Part shown: one piece after another, positions 46,233 to 54,622 of the stretch
Position numbering within the stretch: position 1 is the first letter of the stretch
Layout: each line of letters begins with the position of its first letter
NCBI RefSeq assembly: GCF_002834385.1
Contig: NZ_PITQ01000005.1
Coordinates: 186,001-250,000 of the forward strand
Reading direction: 5' to 3'
Length of the DNA: 64,000 nucleotides
Source: Rahnella sp. AA
GTDB lineage: Bacteria > Pseudomonadota > Gammaproteobacteria > Enterobacterales > Enterobacteriaceae
Program-made: the position numbers and the translations under genes
The notes under the pieces: generated by a model
The model's input: the letters and a program-made list of their open reading frames with translations, nothing else
Database searches by the model: none
Told to the model about the DNA's origin: nothing

Positions 46233-47885
46233 TTACAGTGCGATATCTGCGGGCTGCTTCGGTTCTTCTTTGGTTTGCACATCCAGCGGGCGGAGTTGCA
46301 CAACATCGGCAACCGGCGTCGTTTCCATTGACGGGGTTTCCAGTTCGAGAATACGGCTGGTTTCCAGCAGCTCTTTCTCGGTCGCTTCCACATTGCCATT
46401 CAGTTTTGTGCCGTAGGACGGAATGATTTCGCGGAATTTCGCCTGCCATTCAGCACTGGCGGCTTTCTCTTTGAAGACCGTTTCCAGCAACTTCATCATG
46501 ATAGGTGCCGCCGTAGATGCCCCCGGAGAAGCGCCCAGCAATGCCGCAATGCTGCCGTCTTTCGCGCTGACCACTTCCGTGCCCAGACGCAATACGCCGC
46601 CGTGCTTGCCATCTTTTTTGATGATTTGCACGCGCTGCCCGGCAACCCAGCGTTTCCAGTCTTTCAGTTCAGCTTGTGGGAAGAATTCCTTCAGCGCGGC
46701 ATGACGATCTTCATCGCTGAGCATGACCTGCCCGACCAGATATTTCACCAGGTCGAAATTACCCACGCCGACGTGCGTCATCGGCAGTAAGTTGGAGCTG
46801 TTCACGCTGCCAAACAGATCCCACAGGGAACCGTTTTTCAGGAATTTACTGGAGAAAGTGGCGAACGGCCCGAACAGCAGAACCTGTTTGCCATCGATAA
46901 TGCGGGTGTCGAGATGCGGAACGGACATCGGCGGCGCGCCCACGGCAGCTTTGCCGTAAACTTTCGCCAGATGACGTTTCACCACTTCCTGATTTTCAGT
47001 CACCAGGAATTCACCGCCGACCGGGAAACCGCCGTATTCACGCGCTTCCGGAATGCCGGATTTTTGCAGCAACGTCAGCGATGCACCGCCCGCGCCGATG
47101 AAAACGAATTTCGCATTCACGACGTGATGTTTGTGGCTGTGCTTGAGATCGGTAATGGTGACGCGCCAGGTCTTGTCGCGGTTGCGCTGGATATCGCGCA
47201 CTTCCTGGCCGTTCGCCAGCGTGAAGTTGGATTTTTTCTGTAACGCTTCAACCAGCTGACGGGTCACTTCACCGAAGTTAACATCCGTGCCTGCCGTGGT
47301 GCGTGTCGCAGCGACTTTCTGATTCGGGTCACGGCCATCCATTACGGCCGGGATCCACTGTTTGATTTGTTCCGGGTCTTCCGAATATTCCATTCCGCGG
47401 AACAGGGTGCTTTCCTGCAACGCAGCGAAGCGTTTGCGCAGGAAATCGATGTTTTCATCGCCCCAGACAAAGCTCATGTGCGGCACGCTGTTGATGAATG
47501 AGCGCGGATTATTCAGCACACCTTTTTGCACCTGATACGCCATGAACTGACGGGAAACCTGGAAGGCTTCGTTGATCGCCACAGCTTTCGTGATATCGAC
47601 AGAGCCGTCGGGCATCACCGGGGTGTAATTCATTTCTGCCAGCGCCGCATGACCGGTGCCCGCATTGTTCCAGCCGTTGGAGCTTTCCTGTGCCACGCTA
47701 TCCATGCGTTCGATCATGTGGATCGACCAGTCCGGCTCGAGTTCCTGGAGATACGTCCCCAGCGTTGCACTCATAATTCCGCCGCCGACCAGCAATACAT
47801 CAACGGATTTTTCGTCTTCTGCGGCCGCAGGCTCGCTGGCACCCAGTGAGTCACGGTTGAGAAGCATACCAAGTATCTTTCTCAT
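46233..47885 (-). CDS. mqo: malate:quinone oxidoreductase, copy 1
   Basis: A 550-residue FAD-dependent enzyme that oxidises malate to oxaloacetate and reduces the quinone pool at the membrane. The FAD-binding start [40 protein letters not shown] (read in two parts) and [13 protein letters not shown] are Mqo signatures. It is a close paralogue of copy 2 at 57255-58898. Its N-terminus [18 protein letters not shown] keeps the first residues of copy 2 but has lost the hydrophobic core of that copy's signal-like sequence. The C-terminal tail also diverges. A perfect-core CRP site stands about 185 bases upstream of the start. Confidence 0.95.
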   Translation of the reverse strand: MRKILGMLLNRDSLGASEPAAAEDEKSVDVLLVGGGIMSATLGTYLQELEPDWSIHMIERMDSVAQESSNGWNNAGTGHAALAEMNYTPVMPDGSVDITKAVAINEAFQVSRQFMAYQVQKGVLNNPRSFINSVPHMSFVWGDENIDFLRKRFAALQESTLFRGMEYSEDPEQIKQWIPAVMDGRDPNQKVAATRTTAGTDVNFGEVTRQLVEALQKKSNFTLANGQEVRDIQRNRDKTWRVTITDLKHSHKHHVVNAKFVFIGAGGASLTLLQKSGIPEAREYGGFPVGGEFLVTENQEVVKRHLAKVYGKAAVGAPPMSVPHLDTRIIDGKQVLLFGPFATFSSKFLKNGSLWDLFGSVNSSNLLPMTHVGVGNFDLVKYLVGQVMLSDEDRHAALKEFFPQAELKDWKRWVAGQRVQIIKKDGKHGGVLRLGTEVVSAKDGSIAALLGASPGASTAAPIMMKLLETVFKEKAASAEWQAKFREIIPSYGTKLNGNVEATEKELLETSRILELETPSMETTPVADVVQLRPLDVQTKEEPKQPADIAL

Positions 47886-48066
47886 GACGTCTGTTTCTCT
47901 AAATGTTCAGTTCTGTTTTGTTAAGACTATCGAACAAGAAATTAGCAAAAAAACACGCGGGAACGTTACTGAAACTTCATTTTTTCAAATGATGGCTACG
48001 AATATAACATTATCACTACATAATTTAAAAAAGGATTTAACGTTTCAAAAAAACGGTAGCCGATGA

Positions 48067-48082
48067 TGTGATCTACCTCACA
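48067..48082. promoter_or_regulatory. CRP-type binding site upstream of mqo copy 1
   Basis: TGTGA-TCTACC-TCACA is an exact match to the CRP core TGTGA-N6-TCACA. It lies 182 bases before the mqo start and right at the end of the IS remnant. It may activate mqo under low glucose, though the distance is long for a class I site unless the leader is long. Confidence 0.6.
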
Positions 48083-48321
48083 GGCCGCATCCCGGCTGGG
48101 TTTTTAAGGGTTTGAAGAGCTTTTGGGGTTCTGTCGAGCAGAAGCACAAGTCGAATGACCCAGTGGTGAAGCGTGGAATGGTCGACCAAAATACCGTGCT
48201 CCGTGATCATTTCTTCCTGGTTACGCAGGCTCAGGGAATAAGCCAGATACCAGATTGAGTAATGGTGCGACAGGATGACGGGATAATGCAGACGACGGAA
48301 GGATTTTCGGAGCAAGGTCAT
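48073..48321 (-). mobile_element. IS6-family transposase remnant
   Basis: An 82-codon open frame. Residues about 10-62 match the N-terminus of IS6-family transposases: RLHYPVILSHHYSIWYLAY, SLSLRNQEEMITEHGI, VDHSTLHHWVIRLVLLLDR. The helix-turn-helix is kept, but the DDE catalytic domain is absent. The last 18 residues (from TPKAL to the stop) look like read-through into unrelated sequence. No terminal inverted repeats could be identified. It marks the left edge of the AT-rich island, between mqo copy 1 and the biosynthetic genes. Confidence 0.75.
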
Positions 48322-48525
48322 ATTCAGGTAACATCACAGAAAAAAAACAGGATGTTACCTGGTGTAATCTCGATGCCGCAAAAGCACATGTTGCTTGCTG
48401 TACTTAAAATCGGCGTGGGTCATGCCCCTGTATCCGCATTTTTACGCTTAAGACTAAGGAGATATTTTATAGTACAAATATTATACAAGTAATTATAACA
48501 AAGAAAAAATTTTTAATTTTATAAA

Positions 48526-49164
48526 TTAAATTATTAACCAGCCATTTAGCAACGCATATTTAGCCAAATCTGTACCACCACCAACGCAAACTGGATTTCC
48601 CGTTGATTCCAGCATAGGGATATCAGACAAATCATCACCATAGGAAAAATAATTTTTAGGGTTAGTATTAAATTTATTACAAAAATTTAGCAAAGCAATT
48701 TTTTTACCCTCGCCAATAGTTTGAGATTGACCAATTTCTCCCGTGACATTACCTGCACTATCAATTAACAGTTGTGTGCAAATTATATACCGTACGTCAA
48801 GATAACTTGCAATTGGAAGCATTGAGCCAGATAAGAAAACAACTGGCACTCCTTCTAATTGATGCCTTCGCAAGGCTTCAATTGTGCTGCTTATAAATAA
48901 ATCACTATTTATTATATTTTTAAACCAGATTTCACCAGCAGTTAACAACTCATTGTATTTAACACATTTAAATTGCATATAGTATTCACGGTTAATTTTT
49001 TCTCGAGAACCCCCCTTCTCCACTTCACTTTTTAAATAACTAATGTATTTTTTTAATTTTTCAATTTTGTTTGTTTTGATACACCAAAAACTAAAGAAAT
49101 CGAACATGCTTTTTATATTAATAATGGTTTCATCAACATCAAAAAAAGCAACTGATTTATACAA
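48526..49164 (-). CDS. HAD-IB family phosphatase (biosynthetic cluster)
   Basis: A 212-residue HAD hydrolase. Motif I is FFDVDETI near residues 7-14 (nucleophile Asp and acid/base Asp), motif II VVFLSGS, and motif III/IV lies in KKIALLNFCNKF followed by YFSYGDDLSDIPML. These are the marks of the HAD-IB group that includes SerB-like phosphatases. It is the last gene of the seven-gene minus-strand operon, 168 bases after the methyltransferase. In this context it could remove a phosphate from a condensed sugar- or triose-phosphate intermediate, as phosphatases do in butyrolactone synthesis. That role is inference. The gene is very AT-rich. Confidence 0.85.
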   Translation of the reverse strand: MYKSVAFFDVDETIINIKSMFDFFSFWCIKTNKIEKLKKYISYLKSEVEKGGSREKINREYYMQFKCVKYNELLTAGEIWFKNIINSDLFISSTIEALRRHQLEGVPVVFLSGSMLPIASYLDVRYIICTQLLIDSAGNVTGEIGQSQTIGEGKKIALLNFCNKFNTNPKNYFSYGDDLSDIPMLESTGNPVCVGGGTDLAKYALLNGWLII

Positions 49165-49332
49165 AATAGACTCCTGATACTTATTGTCATCATCCAGATT
49201 ATTATTAGATTAATTAAATCGATATTGACTCGCATAAGAACAGATAAAACACCGCTAAATATTATCAATTTAAAATTGATGCATTATGTAAAACAACCAT
49301 AAAAAAATTGACACTAAAAAAACATCAAGTCA

Positions 49333-50142
49333 TTATTTTGTACCAACAACCAGAAAACCTATAAAGGATGCAAAGAAAAGGCCTTTTTCATTTTTTATAA
49401 CTAACTCTTCCCACCAAGCCTGCTCATCTTTGGAGAGATGAGCTATATCTTCTTGTCCCAAAATCATAGACCGTAGTACGCCGAGTGTTAAATTCACACT
49501 GATGGCTTCAACGGTTACATTAACGAGTCCATGATCCAAAAACCTACGAAATAACTGGCGACCACTCCAATTGTTTTTAGCTTTATTAGATAGCCTCTCG
49601 ACTATTTCCCTGGTAAGTTTTACATCTGAGTGATCAATTAAAAGCCCATCAAAATCATGGTCGAAAATAGCGACTTTACCATTAGGCTTAACAACCCTAA
49701 TAAGTTCTGACAGTGTGGCATCAATGCTATCACAATGCATTAGAACTAACTTCGCACGAGCGCCATCAAATACATTATCTTCAAAATGAAGATGCTTACC
49801 ATCTCCTTTTTCAAATCTAATACGAGAACCATCAATTATCCGACTATTTGCTTCAGCAATCATAGCTTCACTTAAATCGACCCCGACGATCTCAGCTACG
49901 TCTGGATAAATAGATAGCAAATAGCGAACATCATTCCCTGTCCCACACCCTAATTCAATAATGCTTTTATAATCCAGTGGCTCCAGCACTTCAGCTAATT
50001 TCCGATTAATTATTTCGTGATCAGGCAGGCAATTTGCCTCATCCATAAAGTTAATAAACCACTTAGGATCATAGGTCATATCAACAGATGTAAATTTGCC
50101 TACGGAATCTATAGTATCTTTAACAGCTTTAGAAATAGCCAT
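49333..50142 (-). CDS. class I SAM-dependent methyltransferase (biosynthetic cluster)
   Basis: A 269-residue protein with Rossmann methyltransferase motifs: IIELGCGTGNDV (motif I, residues 61-72), IVGVDLSEAMIAEA (motif II), RFEKGDGKHLHFEDNVFDG (motif III) and VVKPNGKVAIFDHDFDG (motif IV region). It belongs to the UbiE/methyltransf_11 type. The substrate cannot be read. It is the sixth gene of the operon and likely tailors the product. The upstream gap of 51 bases contains a GAAAGGA-type ribosome site before the ATG. Confidence 0.87.
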   Translation of the reverse strand: MAISKAVKDTIDSVGKFTSVDMTYDPKWFINFMDEANCLPDHEIINRKLAEVLEPLDYKSIIELGCGTGNDVRYLLSIYPDVAEIVGVDLSEAMIAEANSRIIDGSRIRFEKGDGKHLHFEDNVFDGARAKLVLMHCDSIDATLSELIRVVKPNGKVAIFDHDFDGLLIDHSDVKLTREIVERLSNKAKNNWSGRQLFRRFLDHGLVNVTVEAISVNLTLGVLRSMILGQEDIAHLSKDEQAWWEELVIKNEKGLFFASFIGFLVVGTK

Positions 50143-50193
50143 AATTGAATCCTTTCTGTTTTTAAATTAAAAAATGATAATACAATAAACCGA

Positions 50194-50895
50194 CTATCGT
50201 TTTTTACTTCTTGATCGCTCTTCTTCCAGACGAAGATCTTGTGCTTTATAGTCAAGTGAAGCCCGTCTAATTGCTTCTTCGATTGACATTACTGGATGCA
50301 GATTTAAATGGTTAGATATATCCTTAACTCTTTTTTCTACACTACCACTTACAATATAGTATGGAGTTCCTATTTCATTTAAGACTTCAATTAAACGCTT
50401 GTCGACCAAATCGCGGAAATCAGTGTTCATGGGGCGATGACCGTCTTCTGTAATAGGTAGCTCATGTTTAAGGTGGAAGAAAACGTCATATGTATTTGCT
50501 ACATGGAGTTTTAGAGAACGACTAAATTCTTTTAACATTTTAGCAAAGAAGGAAATATCACTCTCATACTTTGCATTATCTAAATTACCTGCTGATGGAT
50601 TGATTCCGTAAACTAGCCTTGCTTCACCATATAACAACTCCTGTAAGGAAGATCCATCTGATACATAGTTATTACCCTTTTTAATTTCCGATTTTAGTCG
50701 GCCTATATGGCGAGCAATCATTAGATGAAGAAACTCTTCTGGAGTTACTTCAGAGAGACGTTTACCAGGCATCAGTCCTGGCATGATTTCTCTTATGGCT
50801 TTTGAAAGGAGGTGAGGAACTCCTGTATAATAAGCCAGCACCATCGCCGTGAAAGTTTTACCAGAAGAGTAAGTACCTGATATAGCAATTTTCAT
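50194..50895 (-). CDS. P-loop NTPase/kinase-like protein (biosynthetic cluster)
   Basis: A 233-residue protein beginning with a Walker A motif at the very N-terminus, ISGTYSSGKT (residues 5-14). The layout resembles NadR-type nicotinamide-riboside kinase or AAA_28 proteins, with a short Walker A, VSDGSSLQELLYGEAR as a substrate region, and YDVFFHLKHELPITEDGHR as a following strand and loop. It lacks AAA+ arginine-finger features. It may phosphorylate a small molecule in the pathway or act as a self-resistance enzyme. It lies 23 bases after the AvrD-type gene in the same operon. Function not recognised. Confidence 0.72.
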   Translation of the reverse strand: MKIAISGTYSSGKTFTAMVLAYYTGVPHLLSKAIREIMPGLMPGKRLSEVTPEEFLHLMIARHIGRLKSEIKKGNNYVSDGSSLQELLYGEARLVYGINPSAGNLDNAKYESDISFFAKMLKEFSRSLKLHVANTYDVFFHLKHELPITEDGHRPMNTDFRDLVDKRLIEVLNEIGTPYYIVSGSVEKRVKDISNHLNLHPVMSIEEAIRRASLDYKAQDLRLEEERSRSKKR

Positions 50896-50918
50896 ATTTT
50901 CACCCAGTATTTTTTATA

Positions 50919-51899
50919 TCAACTTTTTATTGAAGGTAGAGCATGTGCAAATGTTATTTTGGCTTTCTTATTTCCAAGTGTTCCTAACACTTCGGCATTA
51001 CGCCACTGTTTTCCATTTAACTCAATTATTTGACTTGTTGATATTAATGTTTTGACTTTATCATGATTTTTTATTTCTCCAGCATCTTCTGAGAAATTGG
51101 TTCTAATCATCCACAGCGTTGAGGTCTCACTGCGAGATAGTCCATCTAAAGAATATAGAAGGACTTGAGCAAGCTGTGCACAAGTAACAAATACATCTAT
51201 ATAGCTAACTTTTTCAGGAGTAATGACTTGAGACTCTTCTTTACTGAAGATAAATTCGACCTGTGCATCTGCCGTCAGATTGGCCATATCTAAATAAACT
51301 GCAGAAAGGATATGTTTTTGTTCTTTATACCCCAGACCATAATAACGCTTTTTTATATTTAGATTATCCAAACTATTAATTTCTGTTTTATTATTCTCCT
51401 TTCCGCAAAATGGGTGTTCAATTTGACAGACTGCACGCATCAAACCTACTCGGCATTCATATGTAGATACTTTTCTTGAGGAATCATCAGTTTTTTCTAC
51501 ACTACGCCGTAACACAAGCGAAACAGGGATATCGTTCAGATCTTCCTGTGGTTTTGTTCCCGCATGGATAGCAATCTCATTAACATGATTAGTATCCAGA
51601 TCATCCATACTGAGACCGAAATGAAATGAAAGGTGTGTTTCTACCATTTGCATAGCAAGGACGAGCATATCAATAGTACTTAAATGAGGAGTAACATCCA
51701 TGCCTGCATTTTTAACTGACCAATTCGACGGGTAAAAAAACGAAACAGTTGCTTCTAAGCAACAATTATTTTCTCCGGGCTCAGGGAATGTCAGATTGGA
51801 TACTTTATGCTCTGAACATCGGTAGCCTGAGGAAAAAAAACGATTCTCCGATGGGCCAAGTATTTCATCGACAGAAGAAAACTTTTTTTTAGATTTCAT
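50919..51899 (-). CDS. AvrD family protein (syringolide-synthesis type)
   Basis: A 326-residue protein that I recognise as AvrD-like by SSVDEILGPSENRFFSSGY at the N-terminus, VTPHLSTIDMLVLAMQM and the C-terminal HALPS. The family member of Pseudomonas syringae directs production of syringolides, acyl-glycoside elicitors thought to arise from a 3-oxoacyl unit and a pentulose. The protein shows an internal duplication: RFFSSGYR at 20-27 pairs with RYYGLGYK at 185-192, and LSTID at 73-77 pairs with VSYID at 231-235, each followed by a similar Gln-containing helix. This suggests a double hot-dog fold like that of AfsA. It lies three bases after the ACP stop. AvrD identity comes from recalled similarity and should be tested. 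Confidence 0.7.
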   Translation of the reverse strand: MKSKKKFSSVDEILGPSENRFFSSGYRCSEHKVSNLTFPEPGENNCCLEATVSFFYPSNWSVKNAGMDVTPHLSTIDMLVLAMQMVETHLSFHFGLSMDDLDTNHVNEIAIHAGTKPQEDLNDIPVSLVLRRSVEKTDDSSRKVSTYECRVGLMRAVCQIEHPFCGKENNKTEINSLDNLNIKKRYYGLGYKEQKHILSAVYLDMANLTADAQVEFIFSKEESQVITPEKVSYIDVFVTCAQLAQVLLYSLDGLSRSETSTLWMIRTNFSEDAGEIKNHDKVKTLISTSQIIELNGKQWRNAEVLGTLGNKKAKITFAHALPSIKS

Positions 51900-51902
51900 A
51901 TA

Positions 51903-52169
51903 TTATCCTAATAGTAGTGACTCTTCATTTTTTGTAAATATATCGATAATATCAGAAATACAATGGATATCTGATAGTAATGAATTACCCTCACCCAAAG
52001 GATCAAAACCGAATAGCATCTCTAACTCGATAAAAAGCATTGCGAGGCTTAAAGAATCAAGTCCAACCTCATCAAAATTAGATTTGATATCTATATCAAC
52101 TACGTCAACCGTTATCAATTCTGAGACTTTGTTGAGAACGCCATATTTAATTTTTTCTTGATTTAGCAT
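51903..52169 (-). CDS. acyl carrier protein (biosynthetic cluster)
   Basis: An 88-residue acidic protein with the carrier-protein signature DEVGLDSLSLAMLFIELE; Ser39 in GLDSLS is the phosphopantetheine site. The length and helical pattern match stand-alone ACPs. It overlaps the SDR gene by seven bases and precedes the AvrD-type gene by three. It is distinct from the housekeeping AcpP, which sits in the fab cluster. It most likely holds the acyl chain activated by the ligase for reduction or condensation. Confidence 0.92.
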   Translation of the reverse strand: MLNQEKIKYGVLNKVSELITVDVVDIDIKSNFDEVGLDSLSLAMLFIELEMLFGFDPLGEGNSLLSDIHCISDIIDIFTKNEESLLLG

Positions 52170-52903
52170 ATTAGACCTCCATCTACGACTATTGATTGAC
52201 CCGTTATAAAGCTCCCATGCGGAGAGATAAGAAATGACAACACATTTAGGATGTCGTGAAGTTCTGCATATCTCCCCAGAGGGGTGCGTTTAGCAATTTT
52301 CTCACGATTGATATCAGATACATTCTCTGAAAGCTTCGAGTCAAAAAGACCTGGTACGATAGAATTAACACGAATATTTAGCTTTCCCATTTCCCCGGCT
52401 AGACTTCGTGTAAAACCATCAAGCCCAGCTTTAGTTGCAGAATATACAGCAGTTCCGCGATAACCTCGGATCGCTCCTACAGAGGAAATATTTATAATAC
52501 TACCGCTGGTTTTCTGTTTAGCCATAACACGAACACATGCTCTAGTGAGTTTGATGGGGCCAAGTAAATTTACCAACACCATTTCATCAATAGCTTCAAG
52601 AGATGTACTTAAAAAAAGGCCTTGATATAAAACAGCACTATTATTTACCAGAAGGTTTATCCCACCAAATCGAACAACTACCGACTTTATGAAAATAGAC
52701 AGCTCCCTTGGAGCTTTTAAGTCAAGTTCATACCAATAAAATTGTTCAGGATATTTATTCTGATATTGGGAAATAAACTCATTCTCATGTCTGCTAAATG
52801 TTGCAACTTTCCACCCCTCCAAAATCAACTTTTCCACAATCGCTTTTCCAAGACCACGACTACCGCCACTAACAATTGCAACTTGTGCAGAAATCATGTT
52901 CAT
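52163..52903 (-). CDS. SDR family oxidoreductase, FabG-like (biosynthetic cluster)
   Basis: A 246-residue short-chain dehydrogenase. The NAD(P) site is VSGGSRGLG near residues 11-19, NNSA is the strand-4 motif, and the catalytic triad is in INISSVGA (Ser) and YSATKAG (Tyr, Lys). The C-terminus SFITGQSIVVDGGL is typical of FabG-like classical SDRs. It overlaps the ligase stop by four bases (ATGA) and the ACP by seven, so all three are co-translated. It would reduce a keto group on the ACP-bound chain or on a condensed product. Confidence 0.92.
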   Translation of the reverse strand: MNMISAQVAIVSGGSRGLGKAIVEKLILEGWKVATFSRHENEFISQYQNKYPEQFYWYELDLKAPRELSIFIKSVVVRFGGINLLVNNSAVLYQGLFLSTSLEAIDEMVLVNLLGPIKLTRACVRVMAKQKTSGSIINISSVGAIRGYRGTAVYSATKAGLDGFTRSLAGEMGKLNIRVNSIVPGLFDSKLSENVSDINREKIAKRTPLGRYAELHDILNVLSFLISPHGSFITGQSIVVDGGLIC

Positions 52904-54273
52904 ACGGTTGTTCCAGACCTGATCATTTTAAACCGTTCTGAGTGGAGATCAGATTGGGTAACCTCAATGACAACAGGAATTTTAAAAGGAGCTAAGTGTG
53001 TCTTGCAATGCTCTCTCACTCGAACTTTAAACAACCCAATATCTTCGTATTCCACGAGCTGGAAAGTAGCACGTATTACATATCCAGTGATATGGCTAGG
53101 ATAGCCATTGACGCGAACAGCAGCGACATTTGGCATTGTCAAAAGTACATTCTCAACTTCATTTGGATAAACTTTTTCTCCTCCGACATTGATTATTTCT
53201 GATTTACGACCGAGAATCTGAACATAATCGCCATCGACAAGAACAACATCCTGCGTGTTAAAATAGCCATCTGAATCGATAGGTGATTCAGCATTTAGAT
53301 ATCCCAGCATTGCCATATTAGATTTAACCCACAAAATATTGTCCAATATTTTATAATCAAATCCACTTCCCCCTAGTTTCATCCAAAGAGATCCATTACC
53401 CTTCGATTTCGTTGGCATAATCCCTAATTCCGTTAGACCATATGTCTGTTTTAAGCGTACATGAGGCATAGTGATTTTTATAATATCTAACGTACGCTGC
53501 GGCATGGGTTCAGTACCATATGTGATTAGCTCTAATGAGCTGGTATTATATTTTTTACAAACGTCAGAGAGTAAAATCATGTTTAGAAAGGTCGGAGTGG
53601 TAGGTAGTACTTGCACCCGATGATTTTGTATTGCTTCAAAAACTGTTCTGGGGTTTCGTTCCGTGACTGTAACGAGTACCCCTCCATTAGATAGTGTATG
53701 AAGTAAAGTATTTATTCCCCCAATGTGATCCAAACTCAGAAAGGCAAGAATTATCTGAGGTCTCTTATTATCGGAGTAACGAGCAATCATCTTGTGCACG
53801 TCGAGCAAAGATGCTTTGGGACTCCCTGTTGTTCCTGAACTAAAAAGGACCAGGCCAGCATGATCACTCTCTATAATCTGGTGATAGAGTGGGTGTTGTT
53901 CTATAGAATGGTTCTGAGATGCTATTCTCCGTTTTATACTATATGGCGGTAAGTTCCTTTTAATATTAATAAATACTGTCCATTCGACATGTGCTATCTC
54001 ATAATAGTCAGTTCGTTCTCCTTTAGCGTTCGGAGATATGGGGATCACAATCACTCCACGCGAAAATAGCGCGAGCATTGCTGTTACCATATCTAAGGAG
54101 TATTCACCTTCTAAAGCCACAACCGAGCCTTGAGTTATACCATAGTTAGAAAATTCAGACTCCCATCGTTGAATACCATCAACAACATTTCGATACGTAA
54201 AACACTGGCTGTTAAGGATGATGCATTTTGCGTCACCGAGTGTGTGCATAAATTCAATAAATTTCATATTCAT
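52900..54273 (-). CDS. class I adenylate-forming acyl ligase (biosynthetic cluster)
   Basis: A 457-residue ANL-superfamily enzyme. Core motifs are VLFSSGTTGSPKAS (A3, phosphate loop), TYGLTELG (A5), GYFNTQDVV (A7), GRKSEIINVGGEKVYPNEVE (A8, hinge) and RFKMIRSG (A10, catalytic Lys). The length of about 460 residues fits a stand-alone fatty-acyl-AMP ligase or acyl-ACP synthetase. I chose the ATG at 54273, six bases after AAGGAG; an in-frame ATG at 54291 would overlap the ribosome site. It is the first gene of the operon and probably activates a fatty or hydroxy acid and loads the ACP encoded two genes later. Confidence 0.9.
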   Translation of the reverse strand: MNMKFIEFMHTLGDAKCIILNSQCFTYRNVVDGIQRWESEFSNYGITQGSVVALEGEYSLDMVTAMLALFSRGVIVIPISPNAKGERTDYYEIAHVEWTVFINIKRNLPPYSIKRRIASQNHSIEQHPLYHQIIESDHAGLVLFSSGTTGSPKASLLDVHKMIARYSDNKRPQIILAFLSLDHIGGINTLLHTLSNGGVLVTVTERNPRTVFEAIQNHRVQVLPTTPTFLNMILLSDVCKKYNTSSLELITYGTEPMPQRTLDIIKITMPHVRLKQTYGLTELGIMPTKSKGNGSLWMKLGGSGFDYKILDNILWVKSNMAMLGYLNAESPIDSDGYFNTQDVVLVDGDYVQILGRKSEIINVGGEKVYPNEVENVLLTMPNVAAVRVNGYPSHITGYVIRATFQLVEYEDIGLFKVRVREHCKTHLAPFKIPVVIEVTQSDLHSERFKMIRSGTTV

Positions 54274-54291
54274 CGGAATCTCCTTTTCCAT

Positions 54292-54622
54292 CCCAATTTA
54301 CTTATTAAAGGCAAAACTTAATAATTTAGTGCTGCCTAATGCCCTGTTTATCCATTCTAAAATAGAGAGTTCACGCTAATATAAAATCCTATTTTCTGGC
54401 ATCACCCTTAAGGGTGATGCCAGAAAATAAAATTTAATGGATCTTGAAGGTGTGCATGGAAATTTTAATAAAGTTCACATAGTCATTTTAATTAATTGCA
54501 CATCGGTCATCATGGAATGTTGATAGCAATTTTTCTATGCAAGAGAGTGGTATATTTTTTAGGAGTGAATTTTTAATGGATTTTGTTGCATCATCTTCTT
54601 CTAAGGTAGGAAAATTTTTGAT
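54292..54622. other. divergent promoter region of the biosynthetic island
   Basis: 330 AT-rich bases lie between the ligase operon (minus) and the MFS gene (plus). No gene is seen. The region holds a perfect 40-bp palindrome at 54390-54429. GTAGGA lies shortly before the MFS start. Promoters cannot be placed with confidence. Confidence 0.6.
54390..54429. repeat. perfect 40-bp palindrome between divergent island genes
   Basis: Left arm 54390-54409 (from TATTTTCTGG to ATCACCCTT) and right arm 54410-54429 are exact reverse complements with no spacer. A transcript could form a 20-bp hairpin, minus a small loop, ending in A/T-rich bases. It could be an operator for the LuxR-type regulator, a terminator or attenuator, or a mobile-element scar. 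Confidence 0.85.
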
